From Lates calcarifer (Eukaryota; Chordata; Actinopteri; Centropomidae): 64,000 bases of DNA. Every line of letters begins with the position of its first letter. Positions within the stretch are counted from its first letter, which is position 1. The stretch lies in contig NC_066837.1 of NCBI RefSeq assembly GCF_001640805.2, positions 25,504,467 to 25,568,466 on the forward strand, in the 5' to 3' direction. A program made the translations under genes and the position numbers. The notes under the pieces are model-generated. The model was given only the letters and a program-made list of their open reading frames with translations, had not been told where the DNA came from and made no database searches. Of the stretch, positions 26,197-36,651 are shown piece by piece.

Positions 26197-29100
26197 TCAT
26201 ACATCCAGATGGATCCTCTGGTGACGCTTCAGGTTACATTTCTGGGTGAAGCGTTTGCCACAAGCCAAGCAGCAGTATGGTCTCTCTCCAGTGTGAACCC
26301 GTCTGTGGGCTTTAAGGTTGCTCAGCTTGGTGAAGCTGCGACCACAGAGAGTGCAGCAGAAAGGCCGCTCACCTGTGTGAGTCTGCAGGTGAGCCTTCAG
26401 GTTGCTGGGGTGGGGAAAGCACTTCCCACACTGGCCACAGCGCAGGAGGTGCCTGGGGCCAGTGTGAGAGTCTGGATGGGGTATGGGGTTGGCATGATGA
26501 GAGTTTGCAGACTGATGCTGGGACTTGATGCCCACCCATGGGGCACCAGTTCGATTGAGTGCTGCAGCTTGTTTGTCACCCAGATGAACTCGCTGCACTG
26601 AGAGTGAAGGAGGTGGAGCGGCTTTGGATGTGGAGGGAATTCTGTTGAGGGGATTTAAGTTTACAACCTGAGAATGAGCTATAGACAGTGCTGCCGTGGT
26701 ACTGTTTGAGAGCACGTGAGGGTTTCTTTTCACTGGTCGGTGGAGGTGCTGTATAGCGGCTTGCAATCTGAGACCTGTACCCACTTTGGTATGCAGCTTC
26801 ATAACCTCCTGCACAGTGGCTTTATGGGAAATATGGTTCTGTTTGTGTGCTTCTGAACTCAACCTGTGCTGTTTCACTGAGCATGAGAAAGATGCCATCC
26901 CAGACTTTGGCATTTCTTTCTTTCCCATATGCTCACGTTCCTCACACCCATCAGAATCAATAATAACCTCCTGCTTCACTGTCACACCCAATGCTTCACT
27001 GTTTTGCAGTCTTGCTTTAGGGGATCCAGAGCTTGAAATCTGATCTCTGCCTGGGGTAACCTGAGCGTGAACACCTGCTCTGACAGAGTCAGACAGGTCA
27101 AGTTCTGTTCGCTTTATAGGTCCTCTAGTTGTGGTTGGATCGTGATCCTTTTCAGTCCCAAGTCTTTGATTCTGCATAAGTCCAGCCCAACTGGTGTCCA
27201 TTTCCAAAGATGAGACATGAGATGAATCTGCAGCCACTTGTGTTTCCTCCTGTTTGTCAGGAAAGACATATGCAGCAGATCTCTGCAGGCCTTGCTTAAT
27301 GATATTCCTCAATAATTCTTCACTGTTTTCTTGAGTCTGTTTTGGTGGTGCTTCTGTCTTCTCAGTAGTGCTATGTGATTCAAGTCCCGCTTCACCTAGA
27401 AAATGAGTGGAAACGGGTCATATTAATGACTTAAACAACTTTTTTCAAAAGACAGACAGTTACCAAAAAAGCAAGTTGGTTCCTGTCACAGCTAATGAGG
27501 TCAGTGCAATAAATATCTGAATACATAATATTCCACCCATGGAAATTGTTTTAGACCAAAATAAGCCTTCCTACGTAAGAGGATTGATGAACTAATTCTG
27601 TTTACAGAAGCTAAATGTAAGTGTAGTAGTGTAACATAAAACTGAGTAACTGCCTGCATGAGAAGATTTTAACCTTTCTATTCACAAGCCACAGCAGCAG
27701 ATACATTCTAACGTCTGCTAGATATAGGAAAAATGTGAAAATATTCCCACATGCAGGGAACAATAAGCACAATGGGATTTTTATACAGTGGTATTAAATG
27801 AAAAACTGCACATCAGTTCAATTTCATAGGAATTACTGAGAAAAAAGTTAAGTTTAATGTGGTTTAGTTCTTTCTGAATTCAAACAAATATTTATGCTAG
27901 GATGCTGGATTGTAGTGAATGGATAATAAAAAATGTTTTAATGATTTGCATGCAATTATTTCTATGAGGCAACCTTGAGGCAAAATGAAGGGCTCATCAA
28001 GGGTTCTTTTTAAATTCAAAGTTGATTAAAACCACAGTAATTCTGCTTTGGATTGTTTTTTTTCTTGCATATTAATGAAATAGTATATAGGTATATGGTA
28101 CAGTTTCCTTAATATCATTGCCAAGAAGCTACATAATAATTATATTATTGTTATTATTTTGGTGGTAATATTACCAAATGTGATGTGTACAATTCATTAT
28201 GTCTCATGTCCTTTCACCATAAAGGGAAAGACAGATAGATTACTAAACAGATAGACAGATAGGTGGGTGAATAGGTAGTGACATCCAATATATCCACTTA
28301 CTAATCTACAACGTACATATTGTTGTTTGTTTTGTTTTGTTTTGTTTGTTGTTCAAACTTTGTTCCATTTGTATCGCTGCACAATATATTCTCCACATAC
28401 ACAATCTACGTGTGACAGAGCCAGGCCAATAATTCAATTCAGCCAGTTTGTCAGGTGACCTTAGCTTACTGCAGATTTATCATATCTGTGTCTATAGGTT
28501 GGCCAATCAAAGAAATTACAGCTCAGAAAATAGTAACTACATTTATAAACTGTAAAAAGCCCCCCCCAAAAAAAGCCCCATCCAAGCATATTAGGAATAT
28601 TAACAGGTGGAAACAAGTAATTTATGCACTGCTGCTGCTGAGATAATGTAACATTAGACCATGTGTAGTCTAATGCTGTTTTTCAGTCACTGTAGATTTT
28701 CCGTTTCCTTTAATGGCCAACACCTTTAATGCATGAATTATGAAATCCTCAGTCAGGATTTGTTTTCCTGTGTTTTTATTCTTCTTTAGGCATGAAAAAA
28801 AAGATTTTTTTAAACAGATTTTTTTCAGGGAGTTTCTTACATGTCCACTCTGGTGGACTGCATGCATTTGAGTTTTCAATTAAAGAGCTATTGTATTCAA
28901 CAAACGAATCAAACTATATATTATGTTAAAATTATAAAATAATATGAATTTCTAACCATGTAAAATGTGTCCACATATTTTAATACTGTTCAGCTATTCA
29001 TCATCACTGCCATTAGCATCTTCCTCATTTGACTCAGGTGGTATTTGCTCCACTATCCTATAGGCCTTTCTAACATGCACTGTACTTGAGCTCCATAAAA

Positions 29101-31054
29101 TATAAAAGAAACTAACTGTTGCTTTCATAATGGAATTAATCTGCACATCATTTTGTTTTTGTTACAAAAACTAAGTAAGTTACATTCTAATAACATGAAG
29201 CAGTTAATTCACAGCTAAATCAGACAATCATCTGCAGATGAAGTATTCAAGAAAGTCACAGTGATAGTATGAAATGTAGTTGAAATATAGCCAGCAAAGC
29301 ATGATGTCCACTCTAGCGGACAGATGATTAATCAATAACTAATAACTAATATAAAATCAGTGCTTGGAAATGTTAACAATGTTATTACTCCTTAGCTGTT
29401 ACTTGATGTTGCCATTTCTTTATTTGTAGGGGTTTCCTTCTGTAGAAGGCTTGGCAAGATATTCCTGAGCTGCTCAGCATTTCTGGCCATCCGTCAGTCA
29501 TCTTGGTTTTTATAAGTTTGTATTAGACTTACATCGACTGGCCAATGGTGACAGTGTATGGAACAACACTCTAGCATCCAATATGGTGGCTGATGTGCAA
29601 TTCTACCATCAAAACCCATGCATATACAAGAAAACTGCTTTTTAATAGTTGTCCACTGTAGTGACCACTATGCATGAAATAGAAACTAACATTGCCTACA
29701 TAAATCATTAAATATTTTCCCTGCTGATGCAAGAACACATTTTTCTCTGATTTTCTTATCTACATTTGATGTCATGCAAATTTTAAGTTTTAAGTCGTGT
29801 TCTTCAGTAAAAAAAGTTGTTCTCCAGTTCAGGGAAAGGGTGATTAAATTAATCTATACTTATCTGCCAATTCATTGGCTACACCTTGATAAAAAAAAAT
29901 GTAATAATAATGCAGTATAATTCATGATCCTTGCATTATGGGTCTTGTATGGGTCACAGCAACCCTTTTGAATTTGTGATCCAGTATTCTCTGATCAACG
30001 ATCTGCTAAATAGAGTCTATTATTACTATTGTCATATCTTTGCTGAGCAATGGTGGCGTCTGCAGCTGCTGTAATAATGAATTCAGTTGGGCTCCGAGTC
30101 CCAGTGGTAAAGTGGCTTCACTGATTTTTGCTGTCAGGAATTTTACTGTGAAAGTCTAGTCCAAAATAATGTGTAATATATAACAGTATATAACAGAACT
30201 GACAACTGCAAAATGGCAACTGACAATACTCACCATCAAGAGTATCGCTCCACCCTCCCAAATGTACGGATGAACAAGAAGGCTTATTACCCTCTTCTTG
30301 CTTCACATCAACAGCAGGCATCACATCCTCTCCTTCTGTTGCCTGAAGAGGGCATAAAGCACATCACAGAATATTAAGTATAACTGTTGATATTATAAGC
30401 ACGCTACAAATCTGATATTGCATCACTTAATATGTTTCCTTGAAAATCAAATTTATGAATATGTGAAAGAAATTCTAATCTTGTGTCTGCACACCATAAT
30501 TCTAACATAGTCATATGATGTAACCCACCTGTGATTCCCTTTCGTGGCTCTGAGTGGCTGTAGAGTTGTCTGCCTCCTGTGGTATCTCTGATATGACTTC
30601 TTGCCTGTGGCTTCTTGTCCATCCTCCAACAGAATCACCCTCTTTTTTCATCTCACAGCCCCTCAGCACATCTGTAAAAGGAGACACTGTAAAAACACAA
30701 GACATCTACTGACCAAACCCAATTCTCATTTTATGTGTGCTTGGTTTTACCATCCTGCTGTTTATTAGACTCTCCCTCTGCTGTGTCAGTGGACAGTTCC
30801 ACGTCCTTCTTGGTACAGTCAACACACCTTCCTGTCTTTCCTCCTTCTTTCCCCCCTTGGTCACTTAATTTCTTTTCAGCCCACTGCAGCTGCATCCTTA
30901 GAGACTCCACCTCTTGGCTTCTGCGCTTCACCTCCTCCAAGAAGCCGTCCTCCACCAGCCTGGTGACTTCATACATGGCTGTCTTTACCACAGTCTCCAT
31001 CACATCCGAGAGCTGAGTCTGAAAGGTGACTATGAGTGTGTCCAGGTCCGACAT
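26197..31054 (-). CDS. C2H2 zinc-finger protein (ZNF-A), 4 exons, 584 aa
   Basis: A likely nuclear DNA-binding protein. Exons on the minus strand are 31,054-30,751, 30,671-30,529, 30,342-30,234 and 27,395-26,197. All junctions are GT-AG, with phases 1, 0 and 1. Residues 1-70 form a predicted coiled coil rich in E, K, R and L (VTFQTQLSDVMETVVKTAMY onward). A C-x2-C motif (RCVDC) follows. The middle is long, acidic or serine-rich and without a known domain. The last 84 residues hold three classical C2H2 fingers (about 505-581) with TGERPF/Y linkers; all zinc ligands are present. The start was chosen because it opens the coiled coil and matches the ZNF-B start. I recognise the architecture of clustered fish zinc-finger genes but cannot name an orthologue. 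DNA target and regulatory direction are unknown. Confidence 0.85.
27396..30233 (-). other. large third intron of ZNF-A
   Basis: A 2.8-kb intron with no exon-like sequence in the ZNF-A frame. It has a TTTTG repeat near 28,330 and three imperfect palindromes of the type GTCCACT-N-AGYGGAC (28,852, 29,305, 29,650). It also has a short minus-strand open stretch near 29,070-29,000 (AYRIVEQIPPESNEEDANGS) that looks like the acidic end of a transposase. It may hold a decayed DNA transposon. Confidence 0.45.
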
Positions 31055-32402
31055 GACAGACTGCCAGTGTCCCGTGTCTGGTAACTGTTGAACAATTCCG
31101 CGTATTTGAGTAGGAAAATAAAAGAGGGAGACAAAGTTTTCTTCTTGAAAAAATCTACCACATGTTGAACTCTTGGTTGTAAGCCATTGTCGCAGACCAG
31201 TCTCTATTCAACTACACATGTTGTTGTTGTGGATATTTTATATAATAGGCAATAATCATACACGAATTAAGTCATAAACGTTAAAAGGCTGACCTAACGG
31301 CACCAAACGTGATGTTCACTGACAAATCCAAGTGTCAGCTAGCCAGCTAATACGACTCCTTAGCTTAACAGTGGCATTCGTAAACTAACTAGAGTGAACG
31401 GGATCAAACCGTCAACAAATCCTACACAGCCACCAATCATATAAACCATACTCGAACCTAACGTGTTGATCTATTTCAATGTAGGCGTGTGGCTTCCACA
31501 AATAACAAATGTTTAGCAAAGCAAATTCGTGTGTACTTATCATTTAACCGAACCGAGCTAGCTTGTCTTTTGACAATCGCTTACGGTTCTTGTTTTTGCT
31601 CGTGACGCCATACAGGACGCAGTACGGTGGCCTTGCCTGAAGTCTGTGAATAACAAAACGCGTTTTGATAAAGTGAAACCCAAGGACTGCGCCAAGCTTA
31701 AACTCTATCATGATCCCATATGACCACTCTGTCCTACAGTGATGTTTATTGAAAGGAGGCAAACATGTGAGATTACATTTTTTTTAAATCTATGTTTCCT
31801 CAAAGGTTTTTCATACTATAATTATACTCTGCACATCAAAAGTGGGCCCCTGTGTTTTGATGTTATCTATATATGTAGATATGTTAACATTATACTGTAC
31901 CATACCCCTCGGGGAAATAGTTCAGACACATTTAGATTACCAGTTGAGTAGTTTGTAAGGGACAGTAGCCAATGCTTGACAGAAAAATTATTCATCGAGG
32001 CAGACTTGAGAAGGCAATTTTCTATCCAGTCTGATTGGCATTTTTTTTTTTTTTATTTTGTAATACAATAGTTATCAGGGGTTTTGTCCTATGTTAACTA
32101 TTGTATTTAGGAGCCCAAAGCAGTCATAGTAGAAATTAATATTTCACATTAAACTGCTTCTCAGCAATGTATGAGTAGAGACTACACTGAGATTTACATT
32201 AAATTCTATATTTTACAGTTCCAAAAGAAAATTGTTTTTAAAAAGGTTTTTTTTTTTCCTGATCAAGGCAAAGGGTTTCTAATACAATGTATTCCAATTA
32301 ATAAAAAATAAGTATTCTCAGGTATTTAAAAAATACAAAAACAAAACAGAACAGTAATATGACAGAAAAGGAATTAAAACTCATGAATGTGGCCTCATTT
32401 GT
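31055..32402. other. intergenic region upstream of ZNF-A
   Basis: About 1.3 kb between the ZNF-A start and the 3' side of ZNF-B. It should contain the ZNF-A promoter, but no TATA box at a convincing distance was found. The open frame on the minus strand at 31,544-31,762 has no recognised domain. Poly-T and AT-rich sequence fills 32,040-32,380. Confidence 0.4.
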
Positions 32403-32408
32403 TTTATT
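32403..32408 (-). terminator. candidate poly(A) signal of ZNF-B
   Basis: Minus-strand AATAAA about 395 bp after the ZNF-B stop codon. Plausible only by position. Confidence 0.4.
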
Positions 32409-32802
32409 TACAGAAAACATTTACAGACATGGTAGGAAAAAACAGCAATAATGCATTTTTAGCTTCATTTTGAATTTGTGATGTAATCACAAGCACAATG
32501 TTTCTCAGCATTTATAGCCAAGTTTACTTAGAGTGAGTCTTTTACAGCAATAAATGGATATTTGATATTATTTTGCCTTACATTTTCCATACCAACAAAA
32601 AGTTTTTGAATGAAAACCAGTGATCGTGGACTTAAAGAGAAGAAAAAATACAAATTTCACTGTAAAACATGACTTTGGGCTGCTACAATGTTGAAAAATA
32701 ACCATGACTTACAAAAAAAAAAAAAAACACAAATTTTTAAATGTCCCAATACCACAAAAAATCTTAAAATATATGATACTCTTTTCCCAAACTCTCCTCA
32801 TT

Positions 32803-35780
32803 TTATAGGTCTGTCATGTGTTTGCGCTGATGTGATTTCAGGTGATCCAGGCGTTTAAAGCTGAGGCCACAAACAGCACAGCAGTATGGTCTTTCCCCTG
32901 TGTGGGTACGCTGGTGAACTTTCAATATGTCCGCCCGTGTGAAGCTCTTATCACACATGGTGCACCGATGAGGTTTTTCCTGTGTGTGAATTCTCCGGTG
33001 CAACTTCAGATTCCAGAGACGGCTGAACTTATTCCCACATACAGTGCAGCAGTAAGGTTTGTCACCTGTTTGGCCACATTTATGTGTCTTTAGATCAGAG
33101 AAAGAAGGGAAACCTTTTCCACAATGGCTGCAGAGGTGGAGCCCCTGTCCAGAATGAATCCTCTGGTGGACTTTGAGGTTACAGGCTTGAGTAAAAGTCT
33201 TTCCACATTGGGTGCAGGAGTATGGTGGCCCTTGTCCGTTGCCTTTATGTGTGTGCTTGTGAGCCTTGAGAGAGGCAGAATCAGGGAATGACATGGCGCA
33301 TTGATTACAAATGTGTCTCCTCCCTCCTCTCCCTGCTGCCTGGTGCTGCAACCTCTCTCCCAGGTTTAAGGTATCACTGTATGCATTTGAGGTCCCATAC
33401 ATATTCTCTGTGTTGTCTAAAGTTGGATCAATTCGAATGCCTTGGCCCCGGAAGCCCAATCTACTGCCTGAGTCACCAGACACATGTTCAGGGTACAAGA
33501 TACTCGGGTCCTGTAGATACCCTTCTTCATTAATCAATAAACAGCTAAACTCTCCACTTACGTCAATGTTAGTCCTTGAGGGTGAGCCTGCAGGTGAACC
33601 AACTGGACCCGTTCTATTCCGTGAGGTACCTGTTTGGTATGCATGATGCTCAGCTCCTTCAGGTGCTTCCACATCCCCCTCATAGTGCCCCATGTAACTC
33701 AGATCTTCGCCCAGGTGAGATGGTGACCCTTGTAACCCATCTAAATTACCCATTTCTATCATACTGGCATCGCCGTAGCCAGTCTTATCAAAGTCACCCA
33801 AGTCTTCCATGCCATACCTGCTCTGGAAAAGTGGTTCAGATGGATCACCTGAGTGTTGGCCTGGTTCTGGCCTCTGGTCAAAGCCAGCTTCCCAATTCAC
33901 TTGGCACTTTGGAATCTTCTGGTCACTGAAACGTTTACTGGGCCCTGGCAGACCTGATGTGTCTGTTTCTGACCAATGAAAGATGGAAAAATAGAGTTAT
34001 GGTTATTTATGTACAGGAACTAAAATGACAATTATCATATGAACACTAAAAACAATTATAAAGCCAGTGTGGAAAATGTGAATCATCTTGTTTAGAATTT
34101 TCCAGTTAACCAGTAAAGCTGAAGTAATAATCTGTCTCCGTACTTATATATAGTAGTAGTGTGTATGTTGTTATGCTGTTAGTGCACATATTATGCTTTT
34201 TCACGCTTTAATTTTCCCTAGTTAATGCAGTATTTCTCTACATACTAGAAGACTGTCCCAACAACTGTGACAAATGTCTACTATACAACATCATGCAGAG
34301 TTAGGCCCAATGACACTAACATGTGACTGAAATGAATAAGCTATTAAAATACTTTAAATTCCTTTTGAAAAACAGCTCATCAGACTGACCATCCAACCTG
34401 ACTCCCCATCTCTCTTGAGACTCATTGGTTTCTGGTGTGATGCGAAGGCCTTCGTCCTTGAGCAGTCTATTGAACTTTTCACCTTGTACACCTGGAGACT
34501 GGCAGACAAGCAGAATGACAGCATTAATACAGAGAGTTTAACTTCACCACCTACAGAGAAACCATGAGCTTGGGATTTGAACAACAGGATGATTTAATTT
34601 AAAGCTATAGTAAGACACAATGTTAAGTAGACAAAAAGCCACTGGCTCTGCTTACTAATTTAAACACTGTACCCTAGATAAGTAAAGCTTATTTAGTGTA
34701 ATAAACCACCCTCTACCTGTGTTGCTCTCATGGCACTGTGGGCCTCTGGTTTTGCCTCTTCCACTTCATGATCAGGTGTCTCTTCATCAGTGCCCTGGGA
34801 GCTGTTTATCTCTTCTTGCTGCACTCTCTCTTGCTTCAGACTTTTCTCTGTGACAAAAAAGGAGGATGGGTTTTAAACTGGAAAACATGACTGATCTATC
34901 CTGCATTTGAAGGATTTTGAAAGGAGCAGGTGGGGCATTCCCTTTAATAATTTTTGTGTTAATAATAGTGTTTAATACTCATCATGAGAGAGATTTTAGT
35001 GGAGTATCACTATATTTGAAGCTGCATTGGTTATTTTTGGTCACATGGGGCTGGCAGAGAGAACCGAAAAAACAAACAAACAAACTTTTTTGATAAATCA
35101 GCTTAGTGAGACTGAACCAAGAAGTAAAGCTTTTAGACCAAAACAGTAAGCTGAGAATCATGTCACATGCTATAGAGATCTCTCTCAGGGGACTGTTAGC
35201 TGTGGGTTTATCACATCAACCAACACATCTCACGTTAAGCATGGCAATTTGATCTATTCTTTTTTTTAACTGACTGGTGCAGCTTTAAAGCCTTTGCTAG
35301 AGCACTTTCGTTTGTGTTTTCTAAGAATATTTTTCATCTGTATACTAAAGATGACTCATGTACCGCATCATCCAAGATTTTCTAATTTTGCCACTCTGCG
35401 GTTAGGTAAGGTTAGTAATTCAAGTCATAAGATTAGAATGAGGCTTGCATTTAGTCACCCACATGACAAAGTGAGTACTGACTGAATATAGATGAGTAAC
35501 ACCAGACACACTCACCTGTAGCTCTGGATTTTTCCTCACTGGAGACCCCGACTCTCCCGCAGTCAATGCACCTCCCCCTCCTGTCTCCCTCTCTTTCCTT
35601 GCGTCGATTCTCCGACCACTTCAGCCGCCTCTTCAGGGACTCGACCTGCTCCCTGCACCTTGTTACTTCCTCTAAAAAACTATCCTCCACCAGCCGGGTG
35701 ATCTCATACATGGCAGCCTTGAAGACCGTTTCCATTACACCGGAAAGTTGCGACTGAAACGTTACTATAGACTCGGCCAT
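32803..35780 (-). CDS. C2H2 zinc-finger protein (ZNF-B), 4 exons, 556 aa
   Basis: A likely nuclear DNA-binding protein and paralogue of ZNF-A. Exons on the minus strand are 35,780-35,516, 34,847-34,717, 34,498-34,390 and 33,968-32,803, with phases 1, 0 and 1, as in ZNF-A. Exon 3 is 109 nt in both genes. The N-terminal coiled coil (SIVTFQSQLSGVMETVFKAA onward) aligns closely with ZNF-A and is followed by RCIDC. Residues about 387-556 hold six C2H2 units. Finger 3 is degenerate: its last histidine position reads Q in LKTHKCGQTGDKP. Linkers include TQEKP and TGERP. The start has a good context (G at -3, G at +4). The exon 3 acceptor at 34,498 was preferred over one 8 bp further on because it keeps the frame and ends in the same RLDG-type motif as ZNF-A. 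The orthologue cannot be named. Confidence 0.85.
35010..35290. repeat. diverged copy of dispersed repeat in ZNF-B intron 1
   Basis: Shares order and wording of blocks (a GAGACTGAACC block, TTTTAGACCAAAACAG, GTTTATCACATCA, TGCAGCTTTAAA) with the repeats near 18,180-18,520 and 49,010-49,260. Diverged, non-coding. Confidence 0.3.
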
Positions 35781-36651
35781 TACGACAATAAAGTGTGATG
35801 ACCCAGGACAGTCGTTTATTTCCAGAACTCTAAAGAGGAGGCAGCTTTGACCTGCACTTCAGAGGCTTTCGCGGCCACAGCCAACGTTGGTCTCTCTAAA
35901 TTGCAGGTGCCAGTTTCTTAAACTCGGCTCTGTGTCAAACCAGTTGTAGACGTATATTTGCTGGTCCACGCTTACCGAGTGGTTATTTCCATTACACCAA
36001 ACCTAATCTTAAACAAACTGTAGGGTCGTTTGTAACATCAATGTTAGCTAACTAGCCTGCTGAAATACTGTTGGTTACGACCATGAGCAATTATCGGAAA
36101 CATAAAATGACCATAGTTAACATGCATAGAGTTTATGTTTAATGCAAGATGGGGGTTGTAGCACAAGTAATCCAATAGTTTAGCAAGAATCTAACGTTAG
36201 AAATAGTTTCCCGTTGAGCTATCGCATTTCCTCTTGATTCCGTAAACAACTGCACTTCCGTGATTTTAAATACGGGTCTTGAAGTGGGACAATCTTAGTC
36301 ATTTCAGCTTAACGGGTGTCTGGAAGAATGGCCCTTCCTTGTTATGGATGGTGCATTGAGTATTAAGGGTAATAAGTCACTAATTTAAGTACCACGTTTT
36401 GTCCTTACCAATTAACTGTGTAGTAAAAACTGAAATTATCATTTAAGTGGATCACCGGAAATGTTGCTCAACTCCCTCCTTTAGTTCAGTCGATGTGCGT
36501 CACACAAAGCAGAGACCGCGTCTGTCCGTGGGAAGGAGCCATGTTGAACCAGCTCTTAATACCTTGGTTTTAGAAATGCACCCGTAAATCTACCGTAAAT
36601 CTCATGTCAAAAGTGGACTAACAGCGAAACGAACGGTAAACTATAGCAAAA
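35781..36651. promoter_or_regulatory. divergent promoter region between ZNF-B and ZNF-C
   Basis: The two start codons are 871 bp apart on opposite strands, so this interval must include both 5' untranslated regions and promoters. It is GC-richer than its surroundings. On the ZNF-C side it holds a GCCATGTTG sequence (about 36,538), a YY1-like motif often near TATA-less starts. No TATA box is placed convincingly for either gene. A shared bidirectional promoter is inferred from geometry only. Confidence 0.55.

Noticed and set aside
31544..31762. 72-codon minus-strand ORF upstream of ZNF-A as an extra first exon
   Set aside because: The ZNF-A start at 31,054 already matches the start of the paralogue, and no donor or acceptor in the right phase links the two.
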